Shown here: piece by piece, positions 1 through 8,442 of the stretch
How the letters are laid out: the number at the start of each line of letters is the position of its first letter
Numbering within the stretch: position 1 is the stretch's first letter
NCBI GenBank assembly: GCA_037139415.1
Contig: JBAXGN010000067.1
Coordinates: 1-36,641 of the forward strand
Length of the DNA stretch: 36,641 nucleotides
Source of the DNA: Verrucomicrobiota bacterium
Lineage (GTDB): Bacteria; Verrucomicrobiota; Verrucomicrobiia; Limisphaerales; Fontisphaeraceae
Direction of reading: 5' to 3'
Notes under the pieces: model-generated
What the model saw: the letters and a program-made list of their open reading frames with translations, nothing else
Database searches by the model: none
Told to the model about the DNA's origin: nothing
Made by a program: the position numbers and the translations under genes

Positions 1-2
1 AA

Positions 3-611
3 GTGAGCGTGACCAATCCGGCGGTGAGTTGCGGCAACCAAGGGGATTACTATAACGTGGTGGTCAGCAACGCCTATGGCACCGCCATTGCTGGCCCCGC
101 TTATCTCGGCGTCACCGACAGCCGGTTGCCAGGGTTCACTCCGGTGTTGGTGCATATCACCAACACTGTGGACAAAGGTTCCAATGTCACCCTGAGTGTG
201 GGGGTATTGCACACCTGTAATGAATCGTATCGTTGGTATTTTGGTCCCGACCGATTGACTGCACAGACAACCCCGACCTTATCCCTGACCAATGTGGGGC
301 TGAACCGGGCGGGCACCTACTTGCTGGAACTGTCCAATGCCAACGGAACTGCTTTGGGCACTGCTATGACGCTGGTCGTGCAGTACACCGTCACGAAACC
401 CGCCATCAAGGTGGAGGAGAACAAGTTCACGCTGGCGGTGGAGGCAGAGCCGGGCCGGGCCTATTGGCTGGAGGTGCGCGATTCGTTGTCTTCCGGTACT
501 TGGACCGTCATTCGCGGGGTAACCAATACCAGTGGTTCCACGCAGCTTTTGGATACCAATGCGGCCGCCCAGCATCGCTTCTACCGAATCGGAAGCGCCT
601 TGGTACCGTAG
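3..611 (+). CDS. C-terminal part of an exported Ig-like domain protein (5' truncated by window edge)
   Basis: The reading frame is open from the first bases of the window, so the true start lies upstream; the 202 visible residues are only the C-terminus. Two Ig-like beta-sandwich segments can be seen, each ending in the typical Y-x-V/L-x-V/L-S-N-x-x-G strand: YNVVVSNAYG near residue 17 and YLLELSNANG near residue 105. The second also carries the Y-R-W-Y core tryptophan. The last 60 residues form a separate module with Y-W-L-E-V-R-D-S-L, a central W, a T-N-T-S-G-S turn and a terminal H-R-F-Y-R-I. The RCC1 protein at 6010-7386 ends with the same pattern. Such proteins are usually large secreted or surface proteins; the ligand cannot be told. 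The exported location is inferred because the signal peptide is outside the window. Confidence 0.75.
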   Translation: MSVTNPAVSCGNQGDYYNVVVSNAYGTAIAGPAYLGVTDSRLPGFTPVLVHITNTVDKGSNVTLSVGVLHTCNESYRWYFGPDRLTAQTTPTLSLTNVGLNRAGTYLLELSNANGTALGTAMTLVVQYTVTKPAIKVEENKFTLAVEAEPGRAYWLEVRDSLSSGTWTVIRGVTNTSGSTQLLDTNAAAQHRFYRIGSALVP

Positions 612-662
612 GCCGAATTTGTTTCCCTTGCAGAATTGGCCCGATCGTAGTTTCATAATCAC

Positions 663-1805
663 ATGAAACGAGCGCAACGTTTAACCGCAGCCACGTTATT
701 AGTGGCCTGCTTGACCTCATTCACCATGCAAGCCGCCAATGAATCGCTGGCCTTTGTAGGCACGTACACCAAGAAAAGCAAAGGCATCTATGCCTATCGC
801 TGGAACGCCGCCGATGGCCGGCTTACCGAAATCGGATTGGCGGCGGAAACCACCAATCCAAGTTTCCTGGCCATTCATTCCAATCGAAAATATCTCTATG
901 CCATCGGCGAAATCTCGGGTGGCGGAAAGAAAGGCGCCATCACCGCCTTCGCCATTGATGCCGCCAACGGCAAGCTCACTCAGCTCAACCAACAGAACAC
1001 CGGGGGCCCCGGCCCCTGCCACGTGGCGGTGGACCAACGCGGCTTGTGCGTTGTGGCTGCCAATTACGGCGGCGGCAGTGTGGTATCGCTGCCCATCAAG
1101 GCGGACGGAACGCTGGGCGAGGCAGTGTCATTTTTTCAACATGAAGGATCGAGCGTAAACAAACAGCGCCAGAGCGGCCCGCATGCCCATGCCTGCAACC
1201 TCTCGCCGGATAACCGGTTCGTGTTCGTTTGCGACCTGGGCCTGGATAAGATCATGTGCTACCAGCTTGATTCCGCAACGGCGAAACTGACGCCAAACGA
1301 TCCGCCCTTTACCACCGCTGAACCCGGCGCCGGCCCGCGCCATCTGGCGTTCCACCCTACCGGCAAGTTTGCCTACGTGATCAACGAGCTGGGGAACACC
1401 ATGACGGCGTTTGAATATGACGCGCCCCACGGCTCGCTGAAAGCCATCCAATCGCTTTCCACGTTACCCGCTGGATTCACCAACAAGAGTAGCTGCGCAG
1501 AGGTGGAAGTACACCCCTCCGGTAAATTCGTCTATGGCTCAAACCGGGGGCATGACAGCATCGTGGTGTACGCGGTGGACCAAAACAACGGTAAACTGAC
1601 CTTGGTGGAACATCAATCCACACAGGGACGCGCCCCGCGATTCTTCGGCCTCGATCCTTCCGGCCAATGGCTGCTCGCCGCCAATCAGGACACGGATAAT
1701 ATTGTCGTCTTCCGCGTGGATACCGCCACCGGCAAGCTGACTCCCACCGGACAAAATATCCAGGTGGGTGCGCCGGTATGCATCAAATTTCTGCCGGTAC
1801 GATGA
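663..1805 (+). CDS. Exported lactonase-family seven-bladed beta-propeller (6-phosphogluconolactonase-like)
   Basis: 380 aa. An N-terminal signal peptide (Lys-Arg, then a hydrophobic stretch ending at A-N-E near residue 26) is followed by a propeller of the lactonase/YbhE family (PF10282 type). Family hallmarks are visible: FVGTYTKKSKGIYAYRW at the start of the propeller, NPSFLAIHSNRKYLYA, GPGPCHVAVD, SGPHAHACNLSPDNRFVFVCDLG, GAGPRHLAFHPTGKFAYVINE, and the last blade G-R-A-P-R-F-F-G-L-D-P-S-G. Cytosolic members hydrolyse 6-phosphogluconolactone, but the export signal makes that substrate unlikely here. An extracytoplasmic sugar lactone is a better guess. The ATG at 663 is chosen because it places the signal peptide at the N-terminus. 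The gene stands alone, followed by the palindromic repeat at 1854-1923. Confidence 0.85.
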   Translation: MKRAQRLTAATLLVACLTSFTMQAANESLAFVGTYTKKSKGIYAYRWNAADGRLTEIGLAAETTNPSFLAIHSNRKYLYAIGEISGGGKKGAITAFAIDAANGKLTQLNQQNTGGPGPCHVAVDQRGLCVVAANYGGGSVVSLPIKADGTLGEAVSFFQHEGSSVNKQRQSGPHAHACNLSPDNRFVFVCDLGLDKIMCYQLDSATAKLTPNDPPFTTAEPGAGPRHLAFHPTGKFAYVINELGNTMTAFEYDAPHGSLKAIQSLSTLPAGFTNKSSCAEVEVHPSGKFVYGSNRGHDSIVVYAVDQNNGKLTLVEHQSTQGRAPRFFGLDPSGQWLLAANQDTDNIVVFRVDTATGKLTPTGQNIQVGAPVCIKFLPVR

Positions 1806-1853
1806 TCTGCTTGGCCCGGATTTTCTCATGGCAGCTTAAATGGGCCGCACCGG

Positions 1854-1923
1854 GTAGCCGTCGAGGTAAGGAGACGGACCGTGTGAACCCCTTGATAATC
1901 CGTCTCCTCACCTCGACGGCTAC
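1854..1923. repeat. 25-bp inverted repeat with 20-nt loop (REP-like palindrome)
   Basis: The left arm 1854-1878 and right arm 1899-1923 are reverse complements with a single mismatch (core GTAGCCGTCGAGG, then GGAGACGGA). The 20-nt spacer is 1879-1898. It lies between two plus-strand genes. There is no T tract after it, so it is a poor match to an intrinsic terminator. It looks like a dispersed REP-type element, but no second copy occurs in this window. Confidence 0.8.
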
Positions 1924-1980
1924 AAAGGCAGGTGCGTAATGCGGGCTGGTGGTTGATGGCGGATTATTGAACTCAGCATT

Positions 1981-2652
1981 ATGTTTTCCAAGTGGATTAA
2001 ATTCTTCATCGGTCTGCTATTGCTGCCGGTTTGTTACGGTGCGGGCAAGACGCTTTGGCTCACACTCAAAGCCAGCGGCAGCGCGGATACCACCTGGATT
2101 CCCATGTTGGCCGGTGCCGCCTGCTGGTTGGTGGTGTTCATCCTGCTGCCTGCGCCCATGTATATTTATGTGTTCGGCCACGAACTGACGCACGCCGTCT
2201 GGGCAATGTTGTTTGGCGGACGTGTCAAAAAATTCAAGGTTTCCTCCAATGGCGGCCATGTGGTGGTCACCAAGGATAACTTTATCATCACATTGGCACC
2301 GTACTTTTTCCCAATTTACGCGGCACTGGTGATATTGCTTTTTGGCGTCGGTCACCTGGTTTGGAACCTTCAGCCCTATCAGGTCTGGTTTCACCTCCTC
2401 TTGGGAATTGCCTATTCCTTCCACGTCACCCTGACCTGGCACATCCTAAAAACGCGGCAGTCAGACATCACCTCCCAAGGGTATATTTTCTCCGCCGTGA
2501 TCATTTTTCTGGGAAATGCGCTGGTGCTCCTGATTGCATTGCCGCTGTTGACCAAGAATGTCGGCCTCGACATGGTGGCCCGTTGGTGGTTCGATGCGAC
2601 GTTCGATTTTCTGGATTATGCCAGAATGTTCCTGGCGGCACACATGAAGTGA
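1981..2652 (+). CDS. Multi-pass membrane protein with HExxH motif (M50-like metallopeptidase fold)
   Basis: 223 aa, strongly hydrophobic, with about five to six membrane segments (roughly residues 5-20, 44-66, 100-125, 130-150, 165-190). A zinc-binding signature F-G-H-E-L-T-H places H67, E68 and H71 at the end of the second membrane segment. It is followed by A-M-L-F-G-G-R-V and a beta-like segment with a G-G-H-V pair, the usual arrangement of M50B-like site-2-protease relatives. A clear second Asp-Gly metal-ligand motif, typical of catalytically proven S2P enzymes, is not seen, so catalysis is uncertain. No PDZ domain and no clear substrate gene nearby. The ATG at 1981 begins directly with a positively charged stretch and the first membrane helix. 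Confidence 0.65.
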   Translation: MFSKWIKFFIGLLLLPVCYGAGKTLWLTLKASGSADTTWIPMLAGAACWLVVFILLPAPMYIYVFGHELTHAVWAMLFGGRVKKFKVSSNGGHVVVTKDNFIITLAPYFFPIYAALVILLFGVGHLVWNLQPYQVWFHLLLGIAYSFHVTLTWHILKTRQSDITSQGYIFSAVIIFLGNALVLLIALPLLTKNVGLDMVARWWFDATFDFLDYARMFLAAHMK

Positions 2653-2665
2653 TTGGCGGGACGAA

Positions 2666-4066
2666 TCAGTGACGCAGGCATGCCTGCTGTATCAACCCGC
2701 AAACATCGGTTGCTTCGATCACCGTCTTTCCGCAAAGCTCTGAAGCCGCCGCCACCAGCACCGGCCAATCCTGGGAATCCTTTGGTCGGCAGCCATGCGA
2801 CCCTTTCACCAAACCGGCATCAAGCGGAATAACGTCCATCAACATCCGGAACCTCAACTTTTTCTGCAGTAACCGCCAGAGGATCTTGAGTTGAATGGCG
2901 GGTGTTGCGGGATCGAGAAAAAGTTCCACTGGGTCATACCCCGGCTTCCGGTGGATATCCACCGTCCGCGCGAAATCCGGGGCCTTGCCATCCTCCTGCC
3001 AATAGTAATACGTGAACCAGGAATCTTCACGGGCGATGGCCACCAAATCTCCCGCGCGCGGATGTGCCAGCCCCGATTTCTGTTTGCCGGCCTCATCCAA
3101 CACCTGCTCGACGCCTGCCGTGCTTTCCAGCAACGCCCGCACCTCACTCAGTATGGCAGGATTGTTCACATACACATGTGCCACTTGATGATCCGCCACC
3201 GCAAACGCCTGGCTGGCTCCGGCATCCAGCAATTCCAGCCCCAACTCCTCCTTAATCGCCAGCCAGCCGCGCGCACGAAAGAGGCGGTTCAAGTGGATGG
3301 GTGCAGTCACCGGAGTAATGCCGTATTCAGAAAGCAACCGAACACCCACCCCTTGGCGATCAAAGAAACGCAGCAGGTCCCCCACCATCGCATCCACGCG
3401 TTGCAGGTCCTTTTGAATTTCCAGGTGGCTGGGTCCCAATCGTTGCAGGTTGTAATCCAAGTGCGGCAGATACACCAGGTTCAGATCCGGTGTGTAATGG
3501 GATTCAATCCATTTGGCGGCCTCGGCAATCCAACGTGAGGCGGCCTCCGGTGCTCCTTGTGGTGACTTCACCCCCGCTGCCGGCCCCCAAAAACCTGGGA
3601 ACGGGAATTCGCCCAGGTCCCGTTTGATCTCCGGTCGAAGGGAATAAGGCCAAGCGTAAATATCAAACACCTTGCGGCCATCGGCGGGATACATGGGGCG
3701 CGGTGTGATGGACCAATCCGCGCTGGAATACATGTTATGCCACCAAAAGAGTTTGGCGCAGGTAAAGCCCGGACGTTCCCGACGCAAAAGCTCCCAAACC
3801 TTGTTCGCTTGAACCAAATGGTTGGATTGCTTCCAAAACTGAACTTCGGCGAGTTCCCGGTTGTACCAGCCATTGCCAACAATCCCGTGTTCGGTGGGCG
3901 GTTTCCCCGTCAAATACGTGGCTTGGGCGGCACAGGTGACGGCGGGCAGAACCGGCGCAATGGACGTCACCGCCCGCGATGCGCAAAATGCGTTCAGATT
4001 CGGCGTCGCCATCCCGAGCAACCGCCGGGTCAAACCCACCACATTAATGACCGCAATTCGTGCCAT
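2666..4066 (-). CDS. Alkaline-phosphatase-superfamily phosphodiesterase, Ebo-cluster type
   Basis: 466 aa, no signal peptide, so cytoplasmic. It resembles the nucleotide pyrophosphatase/phosphodiesterase family (PF01663). The nucleophile region is PAVTCAAQATYLTG with candidate Thr44, followed by EHGIVGNGWY, FWKQSNHLV, TCAKLFWWHNMYSSADWS and RPMYPADGRK. I recognise this set as the phosphodiesterase that accompanies eboA-F clusters in cyanobacteria and others. Canonical metal-ligand motifs look altered: the usual I-D-G-L at the N-terminus is N-V-V-G-L, and the usual S-D-H-G-M is S-E-Y-G-I. None of the other ebo genes is present here, so it is a solitary copy. It converges on the membrane-protein gene ending at 2652 with a 13-nt gap. 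Substrate unknown. Confidence 0.75.
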   Translation of the reverse strand: MARIAVINVVGLTRRLLGMATPNLNAFCASRAVTSIAPVLPAVTCAAQATYLTGKPPTEHGIVGNGWYNRELAEVQFWKQSNHLVQANKVWELLRRERPGFTCAKLFWWHNMYSSADWSITPRPMYPADGRKVFDIYAWPYSLRPEIKRDLGEFPFPGFWGPAAGVKSPQGAPEAASRWIAEAAKWIESHYTPDLNLVYLPHLDYNLQRLGPSHLEIQKDLQRVDAMVGDLLRFFDRQGVGVRLLSEYGITPVTAPIHLNRLFRARGWLAIKEELGLELLDAGASQAFAVADHQVAHVYVNNPAILSEVRALLESTAGVEQVLDEAGKQKSGLAHPRAGDLVAIAREDSWFTYYYWQEDGKAPDFARTVDIHRKPGYDPVELFLDPATPAIQLKILWRLLQKKLRFRMLMDVIPLDAGLVKGSHGCRPKDSQDWPVLVAAASELCGKTVIEATDVCGLIQQACLRH

Positions 4067-4135
4067 GAAACTGGAGCGAGTCTAACCCAAACCCCGCCGA
4101 CGGTCCACGGTTACCATTCATAAAATTCTTGGCGA

Positions 4136-4295
4136 CATCGGTGTTTATCGGTGGTTTATTCCCCGGTTTTTTACCACGGATTACTCGGACGGCACGGATA
4201 AAGACCGGCTCAATGCGGAGTGCGGAACCCTCGATTGCGGAACTCTCGAATTCGGATTGCGGATTTCGGAATGCGGAATACCGGACCGGTGTATG
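4136..4295. repeat. Intergenic repeat: imperfect CACGGAT palindrome plus TGCGGAA tract
   Basis: The segment 4136-4199 has arms ATCGGTGTTTATCGGTGG and CCACGGATTACTCGG..CACGGAT that pair imperfectly across a short AT-rich centre. The same motif family is duplicated at 29544-29786. It is followed at about 4212-4290 by a run of TGCGGAA/TTGCGGA/TTCGGAA units spaced 8-20 nt apart. These are the reverse complement of the GCATTCCGCAATCC tract at 29787-29816. No coding potential of its own. Confidence 0.6.
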
Positions 4296-4334
4296 GTCTT
4301 ATCTGTGGTCGGGTAGGGTGAATAGCTGGGGGTA

Positions 4335-5784
4335 TTATGCAAACCCATCCCCATCTACTGCTGCGGCAGGGCAATCACGGGTTTGCCCCCCCCATTTGGT
4401 CGCTTTTTGCCACGAGTCATACCAGGGTGGCGGCATGAAGCGTGGGTTTAGTACATGCCGAACCGGACCAAGACGATAGACTTCGCGGTATAGCCGCTCC
4501 TGGGCGGCGAAATACTGGTCCACCAGCGCGAGCGCGGCGGGTGTCCACTCGTTGACTTTGGGGTTGCCGATGGCGCGATCCAGTGTTTCCAGTTCCACCT
4601 TGCTGCGCCAATGCTCGATGCGCCACGTTGGTTTCACTTCCGCAGATAGCCGGGCCAATTCCACGGCGGCAGCGGGTAGCGGAACGCGCTTTCGCTCGCC
4701 CCAGAGGCTTAACCATTGCGCCCACTCCGTCGCCCGCTCCGGGGATGCGCCGAAGTAGTGTTGCGCATAGGCCTGCAAGGCGGTGTTGGCATCTTTGAAC
4801 TGACTGCTACCCAGGCCGGCCAACAGCAGCTTATTGCAGTCGTCCAGAACCCCTTCGCTGTAGGCCTGAAAACCTTCAAACCCGCGCGCCTGCAGCTCGC
4901 GCAAAGTGTTCGGTAAGCGCTTGGGTGCGATCACCGCCCCGAGGCGGCCATAGACGTCCATGTCGCGCTGATCGCCATAGCCGATATGCACAAACGCCAG
5001 TTTGCGGCATCCGACGGGCACCTCCACCTCCTGCGGGTGGATCTGGCCGTATTCGATATGCATCGTCATGGCCTTGAGCCAGCCGGGCGCTTCCTTCGCC
5101 GACCATTCGTTGAACTGACGGTGTTCCTCCGGCGTCCACCACCAGGAGCAGAACCACGGTTCAATGCCGGGATGCCGGCGCTGGGCGATGGCGTGTATGT
5201 CCTTCATCAGCCGCGCAAAGGTCAAAATCCAAGGCCGGCATTTTTCGCAGTCGCAGCCGCCGTAATCGTAGGCAAAGGCCGTGAAGGCGCTGAACTGTAT
5301 CCCCGCATCCGCAAGGTCATTGAACCAGCGTTCAAAGTTGGTGAGGATCAGTTGGCGCGCTTCCGGATTGCTCGGGCAGATCAATTGGCCGAAAATATTT
5401 TTGTTTTGGGTCGCCGCATAATGCGGGCGCAATTGGTCCAGGTACACGTGATTGGGTGTGACAATCAGGTTGAGTTTGCGCGGCCAGAAATGCCTTTTTC
5501 TTGCGGTCGAGTTGTTCCTTGGCCAGGTCCCACGCGGCATCAGAGGTGTATGGATTGCAGATGTCGGTGGTGGTGATCCAGTCGCCGTAGCGGTTGAACC
5601 CCATCCATTTCAGCTCGGCGAGATATGCCGCCATCTCGCGCGGCCCCATGGCCTCATAGGCATTGCCAAAGTGGGCTGGGCAGTAGCATTCGCGAACCGG
5701 AAACGCCGCCGACAGTGCGGTGGTAGCGCTGTATGCCAGCGGCATCAGCACCAGGCCAGCGAGGGCGGAAATAAAGTATGACAT
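4335..5784 (-). pseudogene. Frameshifted exported glycosidase-like gene (TIM-barrel/DUF4838-like)
   Basis: Two overlapping minus-strand frames together make one protein of about 480 aa. The N-terminal frame starts at the ATG at 5784 with a signal peptide (MSYFISALAGLVLM...AYS), and reads through MGPREMAAYLAELKWMGFNRYGDW to LDRKKKAFLAA. The continuation, KLNLIVTPNHVYLDQLRP, lies in the next frame and runs to the TAA at 4335. The switch falls between about 5473 and 5500, beside a run of five T and a CGCGC stretch. Removing one base restores A-A-K-L-N-L. The C-terminal part has a CxCxxC motif (C-D-C-E-K-C) and F-Q-A-Y-S-E-G-V-L-D-D, like the DUF4838 protein at 9729-12035, so a uronidase-like barrel is plausible. 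This is either a real pseudogene or a one-base sequence error. Confidence 0.65.
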
Positions 5785-6009
5785 ATTTCGCACTGGAACC
5801 GATCAACCATGGCCAGCCGCCGTAAAATTTCCAAGCAGTTTTTAGCCTCAAAATTTCACCTACGACTCGAACCGGCTACTCGCGGATCGGAAACCGACCG
5901 ACCACTTATCGAATCAGTTTAACGTTTGACCCAAGCGCGATGGTGCAATATGCTTATTTTTGTTCTAACTTGTAGGGTGGGAAATCCTGTGGATATCACG
6001 AAACAAACC

Positions 6010-7386
6010 ATGGTCAGAATGATCATCGCGCTGCTCATCCCGATTATGAGCATCACCGGTTATGCCCAAAACCAAGTGGTCGCGTGGGGGAACAACGCGA
6101 ACGGCCAAACCGATGTCCCCAATGGCTTGACCAATGTCGTAGCCATAAAAGCGGGTTACCATCATAGCCTTGCCTTATTGCGAAATGGAACCGTCGTTGC
6201 GTGGGGAAGCAACGCTTATGGCGAGCGTGCTGTTCCAGCCGACGCTACCAATGTCATTGGCCTGGCGGCAGGCACGGGGCACAGCATGGCTTTGCGCGCC
6301 GACGGCACGGTGGTTGGTTGGGGGCTCAATGGGTGGCTGCGAACCAATACTCCCCCGGATTGGACAAATATCGTCGCGATCTCAGGCAGCATATCGCACT
6401 ATCTGGCATTAAGAGCCGATGGCACATTCCTCGGAATGGGAGACGATTACCAAGGGGCGGCGAATATGCCAGCGGGAATGAGCAATGTGATTCAAGTGGC
6501 AGCGGGCGGTCATTACAGCATGGCATTAAAAGGAGACGGGGGTATTTTTGGGTGGGGGCGCCGCTTTGAATTGGAAACGAATGGTGTAATTCCAATATCG
6601 AAAGCCATCTCGGTTGACGCCAATGCAGAACGCTATATGGCCCTCTGTGCCGATAACCACGCGGTGTCGGGGCATGTGTTATACAATGAGAAAATTGCTC
6701 CAGAAAATTTTTCGAGTGATGCAGTAGGTATCGCGGCGGGATCCAGTCACGGCTTATCCATTAATAATGATCACACTGTATTCGCGTCAGGCGCCAGTCC
6801 GGTTGCTGCCCTTGATGTTCCCAGTGGATTGACCAATGTCGTCCAGGTTTCTGGGGGAGAAAACTTCAGTCTGGCACTCATAGGTGATGGGCTGCCTTTC
6901 ATCATTACTCCCATTATTCAACGCACCATAAATCTCGGCTCGACAACCTGGTTTCACGTTTCTGCGACTGGTGCGCTGCCGTTAATGTATCAATGGCGGC
7001 TAAACGGCACAAATCTACTGCATGCAACCAATGCCTTATTAAGCCTTGAGAACCTTCAGTTTTCCCAGTCGGGTTCGTATTCAGTGGAAGTCAGTAACAA
7101 ATTTGGCTTGGTGCGCAGTCCCGAGGCTATGCTAACGATTACCAGCAACTTGAACTCACCAACACTCAACTCGTTTGTGAAGTCGAACCGTCTTAACACG
7201 TTTCATTTCAGCTTTTCCACTCAACCCGGAGTCAATTATGCCGTTGAATGGAGTGACACCCTGCGTTGGACCAATCGTCCTTCATGGGAAATATTCACCA
7301 ATTTAACGGGCTCCGGTTATTCGGTTCCCGTGATTGATCACAGCGCAACGAATCGTTTCCGCGCATATCGCGTACGAATTCCATAG
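6010..7386 (+). CDS. Exported RCC1-repeat beta-propeller with Ig-like domain and C-terminal sorting-like module
   Basis: 458 aa from the ATG at 6010, or 455 from the ATG at 6019. Either puts a signal peptide first (MIIALLIPIMSITGYAQ). A longer TTG-started reading from 5926 would bury it and is rejected. Residues from about 20 to 290 are RCC1-type repeats of about 40 aa: VVAWGNNANGQTDVP, IKAGYHHSLALLRNGTVVAW, LAAGTGHSMALRADGTVVGW, VAAGGHYSMALKGDGGIFGW, and VSGGENFSLALIGDG. An Ig-like domain follows, ending in SGSYSVEVSNKFG. The last module has Y-A-V-E-W-S-D-T-L, a central W and F-R-A-Y-R-V-R-I-P at the very end, matching the gene at 3-611. RCC1 propellers are protein-interaction scaffolds; the partner is unknown. 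Several repeats are degenerate. Confidence 0.8.
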   Translation: MVRMIIALLIPIMSITGYAQNQVVAWGNNANGQTDVPNGLTNVVAIKAGYHHSLALLRNGTVVAWGSNAYGERAVPADATNVIGLAAGTGHSMALRADGTVVGWGLNGWLRTNTPPDWTNIVAISGSISHYLALRADGTFLGMGDDYQGAANMPAGMSNVIQVAAGGHYSMALKGDGGIFGWGRRFELETNGVIPISKAISVDANAERYMALCADNHAVSGHVLYNEKIAPENFSSDAVGIAAGSSHGLSINNDHTVFASGASPVAALDVPSGLTNVVQVSGGENFSLALIGDGLPFIITPIIQRTINLGSTTWFHVSATGALPLMYQWRLNGTNLLHATNALLSLENLQFSQSGSYSVEVSNKFGLVRSPEAMLTITSNLNSPTLNSFVKSNRLNTFHFSFSTQPGVNYAVEWSDTLRWTNRPSWEIFTNLTGSGYSVPVIDHSATNRFRAYRVRIP

Positions 7387-7474
7387 CATTCTTAGACCAC
7401 CGAATTTGATGCATCACTTTTCACGATTTTCATTGAGTTTTTTGGCCGAAGCCCATAGAAATGCCCCAACACTT

Positions 7475-8203
7475 ATGCGAAACACCTTTATTTTGGTTGG
7501 TATTTTGGCCGGGGCGACCCTGATGGGCGCCGAAACCGTGAGCAAGCCCGTTGCGCAAGCGCCGGATGTGGCGGCCCCTAAAATGGGCACCAACGGCCAG
7601 GTGCAAGTGAACTTCCAGCGGGCCCACGAAAGTTTCGTGAAGATTGCCACGGCGGGCAGTACCGACTTGGTATTCCTGGGCGACTCCATCACCGCCGGCT
7701 GGAATGGCAAAAAGGACATTTGGGAGAAGTCGTTTGGCAAATATCGCCCGGCCAACTTTGGCATCGGCGGGGACCGCACCCAGCATGTGCTCTGGCGCAT
7801 CACCAACGGCGAACTTGACGGCATCAAACCCAAGGCGGCCGTCCTGATGATTGGCACGAACAATTCGGGTTCCGACTCAGCCGAGGGGATTGCCAGCGGC
7901 ATCACCAAGATCGTTCAATACATTCATACCAAGCTGCCCGGCACCAAAGTGCTGTTGCTGGCCGTCTTTCCGCGCGGCGAGAAACCCAATCCACAACGGG
8001 AAAAGCTCAAGCAGGTGAACAGCATCATTGCCAAGCTGCATGACGGGAACACCGTGTATTACCTGGATATTGGCGACAAGTTTTTGCAAGCCAATGGCAT
8101 GTTGACCAAAGAGATCATGCCTGATTTTCTCCACCTTTCCGCCAAAGGCTACCAGATCTGGGCTGATGCCATCACCCCCACGCTGGCGAGTCTGATGAAA
8201 TAA
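7475..8203 (+). CDS. Exported SGNH/GDSL esterase (PAF-acetylhydrolase-like)
   Basis: 242 aa. A signal peptide (MRNTFILVGILAGATLMGAE) is followed by an SGNH hydrolase domain. Block I is V-F-L-G-D-S-I-T with Ser71, then FGIGGDRTQHVLWRI (Gly block), LMIGTNNSG (Asn block, N129/N130) and MPDFLHLSAKGY with Asp217 and His220. The spacing and the G-I-G-G-D-R-T-Q-H-V-L-W-R segment are those of the PAF-acetylhydrolase IB beta/gamma-like group. In this phylum such exported enzymes usually act as carbohydrate acetyl-esterases, which is an inference here. The ATG at 7475 is chosen over an upstream in-frame codon at 7334, which would overlap the RCC1 gene and precede the signal peptide. The 88-nt gap after the RCC1 gene may allow co-transcription. 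Confidence 0.88.
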   Translation: MRNTFILVGILAGATLMGAETVSKPVAQAPDVAAPKMGTNGQVQVNFQRAHESFVKIATAGSTDLVFLGDSITAGWNGKKDIWEKSFGKYRPANFGIGGDRTQHVLWRITNGELDGIKPKAAVLMIGTNNSGSDSAEGIASGITKIVQYIHTKLPGTKVLLLAVFPRGEKPNPQREKLKQVNSIIAKLHDGNTVYYLDIGDKFLQANGMLTKEIMPDFLHLSAKGYQIWADAITPTLASLMK

Positions 8204-8319
8204 GGGCGAAGCGGAAAATTCCTCGCGATACCGCCTGATTATTTGGTCAATTTTGAGCTGATTTTCGCTATTACGTCCTGATCATCAATTAGTTAATTGT
8301 TATGGCCGCGTAATGGTGC

Positions 8320-8438
8320 TTATTTCAATTTTATCATAAAAATGAAATAATGCTGCATTTGGTGATGTTTGAATGAAATAACAAACCTCTTTATTTCAGT
8401 TCTTGCGTTAAAAATGAAATAAGGCTATTCCTTATTTC
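8320..8438. promoter_or_regulatory. Array of GAAATAA/TTATTTC half-sites upstream of the fic gene (putative operators)
   Basis: Six copies of one 7-mer occur within 119 bp: TTATTTC at 8320, 8391 and 8432, and GAAATAA at 8344, 8375 and 8416. Two pairs have the same inward layout, GAAATAA-N9-TTATTTC (8375-8397 and 8416-8438). The second pair extends to 9-bp arms, GAAATAAGG and CCTTATTTC. Start distances of 31, 41 and 41 nt are close to whole helical turns. A further inverted repeat, CAATTA-GT-TAATTG, lies at 8286-8299. The last site ends 4 nt before the GTG start at 8443, where no Shine-Dalgarno is seen. Binding by the winged-helix Fic protein itself is an inference. Confidence 0.65.
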
Positions 8439-8442
8439 CATT

